A stretch of DNA of 64,000 bases from CAWKCE01 sp032127035 (lineage in GTDB: Bacteria; Actinomycetota; Actinomycetes; JAHEKZ01), in assembly GCA_963848085.1 (NCBI GenBank), contig CAWKCE010000001.1:122702-186701 (forward strand). The letters run 5' to 3'. The translations under genes and the position numbers were made by a program. How positions within the stretch are numbered: position 1 is the first letter of the stretch; the number at the start of each line of letters is the position of its first letter. Positions 16,013 through 25,932 of the stretch are shown here, piece after piece. The notes under the pieces are model-generated. The model worked only from the letters and a program-made list of their open reading frames with translations. It made no database searches and had not been told where the DNA came from.

Positions 16013-19000
16013 TCAGTTCCGGGTGGAGGCAGACGACACCAGGGTGCGGATGACGCGCAGCGCCACCGAGATGGTGGCCAGGTCGAAGGTGTCCCCGGTG
16101 GCGATCTCGTGCAGCGTGTTGCGCGCCCGCGCGAGGCCCTCCGAGTTGGCGAGCTCCCACTCCTCGATCCGCGCCTCCGGCGACTGGCCGGGCTCGGTCA
16201 GGGTCAGCACGTTGAGTGTGAGCCCCGCGAGCGCCGCGTACAGGTCGTACCGCAGGGCCATGCGGGCCAGCGCGTGCCAGCGCTCGTCTCGGTCCAACGC
16301 CGTGATCCGGTTCAGCATCTTGTCGACCTCGAACCGGTCGGACAGGGCGAAGTAGACGTACCCGACCTCCTCGGCGTCCTGGCCGGTCGAGTTGGCGATC
16401 TCGACGATGTCGAGCAGCGAGAAACCGTCCAGGTGGGCGGCCGTTGCCAGCGCGAGGTCCTCGGGCACGCCCTCCTCGACGTACTGGGCCGCCCGTCGCT
16501 CCAGCCGGTCGTGCTCGGCCCCGCGCAGCATGGCCGGGATGCGCTGCGTGAGCTCTTTCACCTGCGCGAAGTGCTCGACCTCCGCCCGGACATCGACAAG
16601 CGAGCGGCGGTTCTGCAGCATCCACCGCGTCGCGCGGTCCAGCAGACGCCGCGTCTCCAGGTACAGCCACGCCTGAGCTTGGGTCGGCACCTTGTTGTCC
16701 AGGTCCTCGACCTGCGCGAAGAACGGGTCGAGGTCGAAGACCTCGCGCACCACCGCGTAGGCACGCGCGATCTCGGCCGGGTGGGCACCGGCCTCCTCCC
16801 CGGCGCGGTAGGCGAACGTGATACCGCCGCGGTTGATCATGTCGTTGACGACGACGGTCGTGATGATCTCCCGGCGTAGGGGGTGGGACTCGAGCTGGTC
16901 GGCGTAACGGTCGACGATCGCTGGCGGGAAGTACGACTCCAGGACCTTTCGGAAGTACGGCTCATCGGGCAGGTCCGTGCTGAGGAGCTGGGCCGCCAGC
17001 GTCATCTTCGAGTACGCCACCATCACACAGAACTCCGGCGACGTCAGTCCGCCACCGATGCCGTCACGACGGTCGAGCTCAGCGTCGTTCGGCAGGAACT
17101 CCAGCTCGCGGTTCAGCCAGTCGTTCTCCTCCATCAGGCGGATGAGGCGCTTGTGCACCGGGAGCATCGAGTGGGCTTGGGCACGCGCGTTCCCCAGCAG
17201 GATGTTCTGCTCGTAGTTGTCCCGAAGGACATGCGCGGCAACGTCGTCAGTCATCTGCACGAGCAGCTGGTTGCGCTGCTTCTCGGTGAGGTCTCCGGCG
17301 CGCACGACGGCGTCCAGCAGGATCTTGATGTTGACCTCGTGGTCCGAGGTGTCGACGCCGGCTGAGTTGTCGATGGCGTCGGTGTTGATCCGCACACCCG
17401 CCATCGCCGCCTCGACACGACCCAGCTGGGTGAAGCTCAGGTTGCCGCCCTCGCCGACCACCCGCGCCCGCAGGTCCTTGCCATTGATGCGGATCGCGTC
17501 GTTCGCCTTGTCGCCGGCGTCGGACTGGCTCTCCGCCTCGGCCTTCACATACGTGCCGATCCCGCCGGCCCAGAACAGGTCGACCGGCGCGCGCAGCACG
17601 GCACGCATGAGCTCGTGCGGGGTGAGCCGAGTGACCTCTCCGAGGTCGAGAACCTCAGCCACCTCCGGGCTGATCGCCACCGACTTGGCCGACCGCGGGT
17701 AGATGCCACCGCCCTCGGACAGCAGGTTGGCGTCGTAGTCCTCCCAGCTGGAACGAGGCAGCTCGAACAGACGCTTCCGCTCGGCGAACGCCGTCGCCGC
17801 GTCCGGGTTCGGGTCGAGGAAGATGTGGCGGTGGTCGAAGGCGGCGACCAGGCGGATGTGCTCCGACAGCAGCATGCCGTTGCCGAACACGTCGCCCGAC
17901 ATGTCACCGATCCCGATGACCGAGAAGTCCTGCGTCTGCGTGTCGAGCCCGAGCTCGCGGAAGTGGCGCTTGACCGACTCCCACGCTCCGCGGGCGGTGA
18001 TGCCCATGGCCTTGTGGTCGTAGCCGGCAGATCCGCCGGAGGCGAAGGCGTCCCCCAGCCAGAAGCCGTAGTCCTTGGCGATGCCGTTCGCAATGTCCGA
18101 GAACGTCGCGGTGCCCTTGTCAGCGGCGACCACCAGGTAGGCGTCGTCACCGTCGTGCCGCACGACGTTGACCGGCGGCACGATCACGCCGTCGACCAGG
18201 TTGTCTGTGATGTCGAGCAGGCCCGAGATGAAGCAGCGGTAGGCCGTCACACCCTCGTTCAGCCACGCTTCGCGACCCTCGGCCGGGTCCGGCAGCTTCT
18301 TGGGGACAAACCCGCCCTTTGCGCCGACCGGCACGATGACTGCGTTCTTGACTGCCTGGGCCTTGACCAGACCGAGAACCTCCGTTCGGAAGTCCTCCCG
18401 GCGGTCCGACCACCGCAACCCACCTCTGGCCACGGGACCGAACCGCAGATGCACGCCCTCGACCCTGGGCGAGTACACCCAGATCTCGAACGTGGGGCGC
18501 GGGGCCGGCAGCTCGGGGATCTCCTGCGGGTCGAGCTTGAAGGAGATGAACGGCTTCGGGGCGCCGCCGGGGCCCGGCTGGTAGTAGTTAGTGCGCAGCG
18601 TCGCCCGCACCAGGCCCAGCAGGGATCGAATGATCCGGTCCTGGTCGAGGCTGCGTACCGAGTCCAGCCCGGTCAGCACCGACTGCACGATCTGGCCCAT
18701 GGCGGCCTCGCGGTCGCCCGAGAAGGCCGGGTCGAACCGGGCTTCGAACAGCTCCACCAGCCGGCGGGCGAGCCCGAGGTTGCTGGCAAGCGCAAGCTCC
18801 ACGTACTCCTGGCTGAACGTCGAACCGGCCTGCCGCAGGTACTTCGTGTAGGCACGCAGGACCGACGCCTGTCGCCAGCTCAGTCCGGCAAGCATGACCA
18901 GGGCGTTGAGCCCGTCGGACTCGATTCGGCCGTCCCACGCCGCAGCGAACGTGGCCTGGAACAGCTGCTTCAGCTCCTCGCTCGGCACGTCCGCAGCACC

Positions 19001-20880
19001 GTCGCCCGGCGCGGCGTGCCGCAGGCCGAAGTCGTACAGCCACAGTCTGACGCCGTCCCGCCGCTCGATCTCGTACGGCCGTTCATCGGTGACCTCGACG
19101 CCCATCTTCTGCAGGACGGGCAGCACCTCCGCCAGCGACATCTCCGCACCGGCGCGGTAGACCTTGAACCGCCGCTCGCCCGGCTGGGCGTTCGGGGGCT
19201 CGTAGAGGTTCATGCCCATGGCGCCGTCCTCCGACAGCTCCTCCATGCGCTTCACGTCGGCTACGGCAGCTCGCGCCGGGAAGTCCTCCTTGAAGGCCTC
19301 CGGGAATGCCCCGCCGTACCGGCGCAGCAGTCGGACCGCGCGCTCCTCCCCCAGTTGGTCGAGCAGTGCCTCAGAGAAGTCGTCGTCCCAGCTGCGGGTC
19401 GCCTGCGCCAATCTCCGTTCCAGGGCCGAGATGTCGACGTCGGCCAGCTGAGCACCGGACGTCGACCGGACGACGTAGTGCAGGCGGGCCAGGACCGACT
19501 CAGAGACGCGGGCGGTGTAGTCGGCAGTGTCGCCGTCGAACGCCTCGAGCAGGATCGCCTCCATCGCGAGACGGACCTTCGTGGTGTAGCGATCCCGTGG
19601 GAGGTAGACCATCGCCGACATGAACCGCCCGTAGCGGTCAGGGCGCAGGAAGACGCGCACCTGCCGCCGCTCGGCCAGGTGCAGCACCGCCGTGACGATC
19701 GGGAGAAGCTCCTCGGCGTCCATCTGGAACAGCTCGTCGCGCGGGTAGGTCTCCAGGATCTGCATCAGGTCCTTGCCGGAGTGGCTCATGGCCGGGAAAC
19801 CGGCCATCTCCAGGACCGACTTGGCGCGACGCCGGAGCACGGGGATCCGCTGCACGCTCTCGCTGTACGCGCCCGCGGTCAGCAGCCCCAGCAGCCGACG
19901 CTCGCCCGACACGTTTCCGTCGGCGTCGAACGTCTTGATCCCGATGTAGTCCAGGTACGCCGACCGGTGGACGGTGGACCGGCTGTTGGCTTTCGTGAGG
20001 ACCAGCAGCTTCTTCTCCCGTGCGAGTGCGCGCACCTCGGGGGGAGCTTGCTGAACGACACCGACTCGGTCCGGTCGGTGCGAAGCAATCCGAGACCAGA
20101 CCCAGGCACGGTCGCGAGCACATCCTCACCGTCACGCGACTCGAGCGTGTACTCCCGGTAGCCCAGGAAGGTGAAGTGGTCGTCGACCAGCCAGCGCAGT
20201 AGCTCCCAGGCGTCGGCCACCTCCGCCTCCGGCAGCGGCGGTGGCAGTGACACCAGGCTGTCGGCCACACGCAGCGCGGCCTCGCGCATCTTCTCCCAGT
20301 CCTCGACGACCTCACGAACGTCACGCAGCGACTCAAGGAGACTCTCCTCCAGCGCGTGGAGCTGGGCCGGGTCAGAGAGTCGGTCCACCTCAAAGTGCAT
20401 CCATGCCTCAGGCACGATGCCGGACTCCGGTTCAGCTGCCCCGTCATCGAGCTCGATCCGCTCCAGCAGGCCGGCCAGCGAGCGCTCGACGCTGAACTGC
20501 GGGTGCACGACCAGGTGGACGTTCAGGTTCGCGTGGTGCAGCACCGCCGCCACCGAGTCGACGAGGAACGGCATGTCGTCGGTCACGACCTCGACCACCG
20601 TGTGTGCCGACATCCAGCCGTGGTCCTCCACGCTGGGAGTGAAGACGCGGACCCGGGCCGAGCCCACCGGACGCTCGGCCGCGAGCCGGCGATGGGACAG
20701 TGCCGCCCCGAGGACGTCGGACGCGTCCCGCCCCAGGAGGTCCTCGGCGGCGACGTGGCGGTAGTAGCGCGTCAGGAAGGCGCCGAGGTCGTCGTCGTGG
20801 ATGGCGTCCGGACCCTTCTCCGCGGCCTCCACAGCGCGCGCGATCAGGTCGGTCTTCGCCTCGTCCAGCTTGGTCAGCAT
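16013..20880 (-). CDS. NAD-specific glutamate dehydrogenase (large type), one frameshift
   Basis: This oxidises glutamate to 2-oxoglutarate and ammonia. The two overlapping frames together span about 1,622 residues, the normal size of the 180-kDa GDH class. The N-terminal frame (20880 down to about 20040) begins MLTKLDEAKTDL and includes MPFLVDSVAAVL. The second frame carries the catalytic region, with GGLRWSDRREDFRTEVLGLV, VGAKGGF, FIEGANL-like GEGGNLSFTQLGR and DTSDHEVNIKI. The break falls in a run of six G (20039-20044 on the plus strand). One extra base would restore SKLPPEVRALAREKK, the expected sequence. I infer a sequencing or assembly error, or a recent single-base deletion in an otherwise intact gene. 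Confidence 0.9.
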
Positions 20881-21077
20881 GAGCTACCGCTCCCGCTCCC
20901 GTTCCGCCGCTCGCCGTCGGTCTCCGGCCGGTTATCGAGGCTACTCCGATCCTCGGCAACCGCAGCGCTTCGGTTGAGGGTGTCCCTCCAGGTTCCCGCC
21001 CGGGCTCCCCGGATGCCCGACGTCGACCTAGTCTGGGCCCGGGCCAGTGACCCACCGCGTGACCGGCAGGAGGCGTC

Positions 21078-21458
21078 GTGACCGACCGTCCAGAGATGGC
21101 CCTGGCCACGGTGGTGCTCGGAGCTCCCGACCCGCAAGAGCTCGCCGCCTTCTACCACCGGCTGCTGGGCTGGCCGGTGGAGCGCGACCAGCCGGGATGG
21201 GTGGTGCTCCGCCCGCCCTCCGGTGGGCCTGGGCTGGCCTTCCAGACCGAGGAGAACTACCTGCGGCCGGCCTGGCCTTCGCGTCCCGGCGACCAGCAGA
21301 TGATGGTGCACCTGGACTTCCGGGTGAGTGACCTCGAGGCGGCCGGTGACCATGCCATCACCTGCGGGGCGGCTCGGGCGGAGTACCAGCCGCAGGACGA
21401 CGTCGTGGTGTTCCTTGACCCGGTCGGTCACCCGTTCTGCATGTTCGAGTCCGGCTGA
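21078..21458 (+). CDS. VOC (glyoxalase-fold) family protein
   Basis: This 126-residue protein has the paired beta-alpha-beta-beta-beta pattern of the vicinal oxygen chelate fold: VVLGAPDPQELAAFYHRLLGWPV at the start, then MMVHLDFRVSDLEAAGDHA and DPVGHPFCMFE near the end. The first half lacks an obvious metal histidine, so binding rather than catalysis is possible. GTG 21078 follows an AGGAGG site. It is transcribed divergently from gdh across 197 bp and convergent with the reductase-like gene. Confidence 0.82.
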   Translation: MTDRPEMALATVVLGAPDPQELAAFYHRLLGWPVERDQPGWVVLRPPSGGPGLAFQTEENYLRPAWPSRPGDQQMMVHLDFRVSDLEAAGDHAITCGAARAEYQPQDDVVVFLDPVGHPFCMFESG

Positions 21459-21492
21459 CCGGACCGCATCTGACGCGGGCGCCCCCGCATCG

Positions 21493-22050
21493 TCACACCC
21501 GCAGGGAGTAGTGCAGGTGAACCACCCCACCGTCGAACCGTCGCTCGGCGAGCAGGCGGAGGTCCACCGGGACGCCACCGGCCAGGAACGGCGTACCGCC
21601 GCCGACCAGCACGGGAACCACGAACATGTGCAGCTCGTCCACCACTCCTGCCGCGACGGCCTGCGAGGCGAGGTGAGCGCCACCAATGCTGAGGTCACGG
21701 TCTTCGGACGCCTTCCACCGCCGGACCGCGTCCGCGTCGAAGGCCCGCTCGAGCCGGGTCCGGCGGGTCCCCACGTCGTCCAGCGTCGTCGAGTACACGA
21801 CCTTGTCGGCCGCCTGCCAAATGCCGGCGTAGTCGGTGAATGCGGTGGGTTGGCCGTCCAGCGAGGGAGACTCCCAGTAGGCCATGGTCTGGTACATGCG
21901 GCGGCCGTAGAGGTACGTGCCGACCGGCCGCTCGAGGTCGTTGACGAAGGTGTGTACCTCTTCGTCGGGTGCCGCCCAGTCGAACCTGCCCTCGACATCA
22001 GCGACGAAGCCGTCCAGCGAGGTGATGGTGGAGTAGATCAGCTTCGACAT
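21493..22050 (-). CDS. Dihydrofolate reductase-like (RibD C-terminal) family protein
   Basis: This 185-residue protein is of the YwjB/RibD-C type: MSKLIYSTITSLDGFVAD at the N-terminus, YLYGRRMYQTM, DLSIGGAHLASQAV and the nucleotide-binding loop PVLVGGGTPF. Members are NADPH-dependent reductases of uncertain substrate. The pterin/NADPH pocket pattern is complete. ATG 22050 is preceded by an in-frame GTG (22053); either may be used. Confidence 0.82.
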   Translation of the reverse strand: MSKLIYSTITSLDGFVADVEGRFDWAAPDEEVHTFVNDLERPVGTYLYGRRMYQTMAYWESPSLDGQPTAFTDYAGIWQAADKVVYSTTLDDVGTRRTRLERAFDADAVRRWKASEDRDLSIGGAHLASQAVAAGVVDELHMFVVPVLVGGGTPFLAGGVPVDLRLLAERRFDGGVVHLHYSLRV

Positions 22051-22129
22051 CACGCATCCGTCCAGGTCGTCGGTCGCGACTCAGGCTCCGCGGGCGAAAC
22101 CTGCCGGCCTGACGGGGATCCGGCGCTCC

Positions 22130-23761
22130 CTACTCCGCACCCAGGTGCGGGTACCGGTAGTCGGTGGCGGGTACGAACGTCTCCTTGATCGACCGCGGAC
22201 TCACCCAGCGCAGCAGGTTCTGCGGTCCGCCGGCCTTGTCGTTCGTCCCGCTGGCGCGACCACCCCCGAAGGGCTGCTGGCCCACAACCGCTCCAGTCGG
22301 CTTGTCATTGATGTAGAAGTTGCCCGCCGCGAACCGCAGCGCCTCCGTCGCGTCCGTCACTGCGGCCCGGTCCTGGGCGATGATCGCCCCGGTCAGCGCG
22401 TACGGGCTCACCGACTCCATCTGCGTCAGCATGTCCCGGTAGTCGGCGTCGTCGTACACGAACAGGGACAGGATCGGTCCGAAGTACTCCGTGGTGAAGA
22501 TCTCGTGCGTCGGGTCAGACCCGACGAGCACCGTCGGTCGGACGAAGTAGCCCTCGCCGTCGTCGGCGCTCCCGCCGGCCACGATCTCGATCGTGGGGTC
22601 AGCGGTCGCCATCTGCAGGACGCCGGACAGCTTGTCGAAGGCCCGGTCGTCGATCACCGCCCCCATGAAGTGCGACAGGTCGGTGACATCACCCATGGAG
22701 ATGCCGTCCACCTCTGCGACCAGGTCGTGCCGGAGCTTCGACCACAGGCTGCGAGGGACATAGGCGCGCGAGGCCGCCGAGCACTTCTGGCCTTGGTACT
22801 CGAAGGCGCCCCGGGTGAGTGCGGTGCGTAGCACGTCGACGTCCGCCGACGGATGCGCCACCACGAAGTCCTTGCCACCGGTCTCACCCACGATCCGCGG
22901 GTAGGAGCGGTAGCTGGCGATGTTCTGGCCGATGCGCTGCCAGAACATCTGGAAGACGGGAGTGGAACCGGTGAAGTGGATTCCGGCGAGGTCGGGCGAG
23001 TCCAGAACCACCTCGGACAGCGTCTTGCCGTGGCCGGTGACCATATTGATGACCCCCGGCGGCAGCCCCGCCTCGGTCAGCAGCTCCATGAGCAGGCTGG
23101 CTGCGAACTGCTGGCTGTGGGCCGGCTTCCACACCACGACGTTTCCCATCAGCGCCGGCGCGGTCGGGAGGTTCCCGGCGATCGCGGTGAAGTTGAACGG
23201 CGTGATCGCATAGACGAAGCCCTCGAGCGGTCGGTGGTCCATCCGGTTCCAGATACCGCGCGACGACAGCGGCTGCTCCTCCAGGATCTTCCGGGCATGA
23301 GAGACGTTGAAGCGCCAGAAGTCGATGAGCTCGCAGGCGGCGTCGATCTCCGCCTGGTAGACGGTCTTGGACTGCCCCAGCATGGTGGCCGCATTCAGTC
23401 GGTCGCGCCACGGGCCGGCCAGCAGGTCGGCGGCCTTGAGCAGGATGGCCGCTCGGTCGTCGAAGGACATCTCACGCCAGGCGGGTGCCGCCTCGCGCGC
23501 GGCCGCGATTGCCGAATGTGCGTCGTCAGCGGTGGCGTCGTGCAGGGTGCCGAGGACGTGGCCCCGCCGGTGCGGCTGCACGACGTCCATGGGTGCGCCG
23601 CCACCCATGCGGTGAACGCCGCCGATCACCATCGGCAGCTCGGCCCGCTCGGACTGAAGCTCCTTCAGGGCGGCCTCGATGCGCAAGCGCTCGGGCCGTC
23701 CGGGCGCGTAGTCCAGGATTGGCTCGTTGATCGGGACCGGAACGTGGGTGACGGCGTCCAT
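22130..23761 (-). CDS. pruA: L-glutamate gamma-semialdehyde dehydrogenase
   Basis: This 543-residue aldehyde dehydrogenase is of the long P5C-dehydrogenase subgroup, converting glutamate semialdehyde to glutamate with NAD+. The catalytic cysteine lies in GQKCSAASRAYVP, the general-base glutamate in VGETGGKDF, and the C-terminal motif is QPFGGGRASGTNDKAGG. The N-terminus (NEPILDYAPGRPER) matches the PruA type. No proline dehydrogenase gene is adjacent. The nearby glutamate dehydrogenase would take glutamate on to 2-oxoglutarate. Confidence 0.95.
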   Translation of the reverse strand: MDAVTHVPVPINEPILDYAPGRPERLRIEAALKELQSERAELPMVIGGVHRMGGGAPMDVVQPHRRGHVLGTLHDATADDAHSAIAAAREAAPAWREMSFDDRAAILLKAADLLAGPWRDRLNAATMLGQSKTVYQAEIDAACELIDFWRFNVSHARKILEEQPLSSRGIWNRMDHRPLEGFVYAITPFNFTAIAGNLPTAPALMGNVVVWKPAHSQQFAASLLMELLTEAGLPPGVINMVTGHGKTLSEVVLDSPDLAGIHFTGSTPVFQMFWQRIGQNIASYRSYPRIVGETGGKDFVVAHPSADVDVLRTALTRGAFEYQGQKCSAASRAYVPRSLWSKLRHDLVAEVDGISMGDVTDLSHFMGAVIDDRAFDKLSGVLQMATADPTIEIVAGGSADDGEGYFVRPTVLVGSDPTHEIFTTEYFGPILSLFVYDDADYRDMLTQMESVSPYALTGAIIAQDRAAVTDATEALRFAAGNFYINDKPTGAVVGQQPFGGGRASGTNDKAGGPQNLLRWVSPRSIKETFVPATDYRYPHLGAE

Positions 23762-23856
23762 CGACTAACGACCTCCCGCTGAGCTCGCCGACCGGCGTGG
23801 TCGACCTGGGCGTCATCGTGCCATGCACCCGGAGTCGCGACGAGGGTCGGTCGGCC

Positions 23857-25239
23857 TCACTCCGAAGCAGAGACCAGCTCGTCGAGCGCGTCCCGGAGGG
23901 TCTGGGCGAGGACGTCCAGATCGGCCATCGCGTCGCGGTCGCCGTACAGCCCGAAGAACACCTGCCCGTCGTATGACGTGACGCCGATGCTGAGCGCCTG
24001 GCCCTTGGCCAGCGGCATCACGGGGTACGCGGCCAGCATCCGGGCCCCTCCGGCATACAGCGGCCGCTGGGGACCGGGCACATTCGTGACGACGACGTTG
24101 AAGACCCGCCGCGACAACCCCGACGCGACGCGCGCCCCCAGGGCGTGCATGGTCGGAGGGGCGAAGCCGGCCAGCCCAGCCAGCGACTCGGCGCCGACCG
24201 CTCGGCGGTTCTCCAGGTGGGTGCGCATCGCGTACGAGACCTGGTGCAGACGGACGACCGGCGAGGACTCCCCCACGGGCAGGTCAAGCACGAACGACGT
24301 CACCTGCTCCGACTCGTCGATGGAGTCGCTGACACTGACCGGGACCAGGCTGCGCACGGTGGAGCGTCCCCCGACCGGCTCGCCACGAGTCTGCAGCCAG
24401 TGGCGCAGCCCCCCGGTGACGACGGCCAGGACGACGTCGTTCACGTCGCCGCCGTGTGCCTTGCGGATCCGTTTGAAGTCCGCCAGGTCCGTGGCCACCG
24501 TCGCAAAGCGGCGAGCCTCCCCGATCTCGGCGTTCAACGGGGACGTCGGGGCGGCCCGCGTGACCACCCGCGCCATCATCAAGGCGCTGCCGGCCGCCGA
24601 CCCGACGCGGCCGGCAGTGCGGCCGACGTCGCCGAGGCCGTGGCGGACGGTGTCGACCGCGGCGGACGGGCGCCGGAGCAGCTCCACGACCGCGTCGGCA
24701 AGCAGGGACACCGATGACGGCTCAGGCCTCGGCAGCCACTCCTCGTGCACGGCGTCGACATCGGCCGCCTCGGTGTCAAGGAGGACCTCCCCGATGTCGA
24801 TTGCCCCGACGCCGTCGACCATCGCCTGGTGGGTCTTGGTCACCACCGCGAACCGGTTGTCGGACAGCCCCTCCACGAGGTACGTCTCCCACAAGGGACG
24901 GGTGCGGTCGAGCGGGCGGCTCAGCAGCCTGGCCACGAGCTCGTGCAGCTGCTCGTCCGACCCCGGCCTCGGTAGCGCCGAGCGGCGGACGTGGTAGGTG
25001 ATGTCGAAGTCCTCGTCGTCAACCCAGACCGGGGCGGCCAGGTGGCCCGGCACTCCGCGGACCCGCTGCCGGTAGCGAGGGACGTATCCGATTCGGTCCT
25101 CGAACAGGTCGACCAGCCGGTCGTAGTCGAAGCCGTCCTCGGGCAGTTGGAAGACCGCAACCCCGCCGACGTGCATCGGGGTCGTCGGCTCCTCCATGTA
25201 CAGGAAGGACGCGTCCAGCGGCGTCAGGCGGTGGGGCAC
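23857..25239 (-). CDS. WS/DGAT-family wax ester synthase/diacylglycerol acyltransferase
   Basis: This 460-residue protein makes neutral storage lipids from acyl-CoA and an alcohol or diacylglycerol. Family features are MPHRLTPLDASFLYMEEPTTPMHVG-type opening (LDASFLYME), the central acyltransferase motif, the DVNDVVLAVV segment and NVVVTNVPGPQRPLY near the C-terminus. The usual HHxxxDG motif reads HQAMVDG (residues 137-143), with Gln at the second, normally catalytic, position. Some actinobacterial paralogues have this form. Whether it retains activity is uncertain. The next gene, a HAD hydrolase, lies 12 bp upstream on the same strand. Confidence 0.9.
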   Translation of the reverse strand: MPHRLTPLDASFLYMEEPTTPMHVGGVAVFQLPEDGFDYDRLVDLFEDRIGYVPRYRQRVRGVPGHLAAPVWVDDEDFDITYHVRRSALPRPGSDEQLHELVARLLSRPLDRTRPLWETYLVEGLSDNRFAVVTKTHQAMVDGVGAIDIGEVLLDTEAADVDAVHEEWLPRPEPSSVSLLADAVVELLRRPSAAVDTVRHGLGDVGRTAGRVGSAAGSALMMARVVTRAAPTSPLNAEIGEARRFATVATDLADFKRIRKAHGGDVNDVVLAVVTGGLRHWLQTRGEPVGGRSTVRSLVPVSVSDSIDESEQVTSFVLDLPVGESSPVVRLHQVSYAMRTHLENRRAVGAESLAGLAGFAPPTMHALGARVASGLSRRVFNVVVTNVPGPQRPLYAGGARMLAAYPVMPLAKGQALSIGVTSYDGQVFFGLYGDRDAMADLDVLAQTLRDALDELVSASE

Positions 25240-25251
25240 GCGGTCATCGTC

Positions 25252-25902
25252 TCACGCGAGCGACAGGCCGAAGAGGGCCTCGAGCTCGGCACGCGTCGTG
25301 GCGTAGTCCGTGTGGTGCACACCCACCAGCCCGAGCTCGGCGGCGACCCGGACGTTGGTCGTGTGGTCGTCGACGAAGACGCACTGGGATGCGGCCAAAC
25401 CCACCTGGTCGAGCGCGTAGCGGAACATGCGCTCCTCCGGCTTGCGCATCCCGACCTCGCCGGAGATGACGACCGCGTCGAACATGTCGTCCCACCCCTG
25501 CCTCAGGTAGTGGTCCCCCCATGAGTTGGACACCAGTGCGGTCCGCAGCCCCGTCTGCCGCGCCCGCAGGACAAGGCCGGCCATGTCGGGCGCGTGGCCG
25601 AACCGGTCGAACATCCGCTCGAGCAGGCCGTCCGCCGCCGGGCCCGAACCGTCCGGGCGCCGGAGCCGGTCGGCGAGCCGGCGCTCGAAGTCGGGTACCT
25701 CCAGCTCGCCGCGCTCCAGCGCGTGCACCGGGTTGTACGTGGCGTCGAGGAAACCAGCCTCGCCGAACCACTCGGCCATCGCCTCCCGGAAGGACGCGTA
25801 GTCGATGCCGTCGGCCTCGCACCACGACGACAGTGCGAGGTCCAAGCCCTCGGTCAGGACGCCGTACCAGTCGATGAGGAGTCCGCGCAGGGTGGAGGCC
25901 AC
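25252..25902 (-). CDS. HAD-superfamily hydrolase (subfamily IA)
   Basis: This 216-residue protein has the four HAD motifs: DWYGVLTE near the N-terminus (the second acidic residue replaced by Tyr, as in dehalogenase-like members), TALVSNSW, MRKPEERMF with the lysine, and VFVDDHTTNV. A helical cap lies between motifs I and II. Probable phosphatase or dehalogenase-type hydrolase of unknown substrate. The start is a GTG at 25900-25902 with no strong ribosome site. Confidence 0.85.
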   Translation of the reverse strand: MASTLRGLLIDWYGVLTEGLDLALSSWCEADGIDYASFREAMAEWFGEAGFLDATYNPVHALERGELEVPDFERRLADRLRRPDGSGPAADGLLERMFDRFGHAPDMAGLVLRARQTGLRTALVSNSWGDHYLRQGWDDMFDAVVISGEVGMRKPEERMFRYALDQVGLAASQCVFVDDHTTNVRVAAELGLVGVHHTDYATTRAELEALFGLSLA

Positions 25903-25932
25903 CCCGCGATGCTAGGCGCCGTCCCGCCCCGG

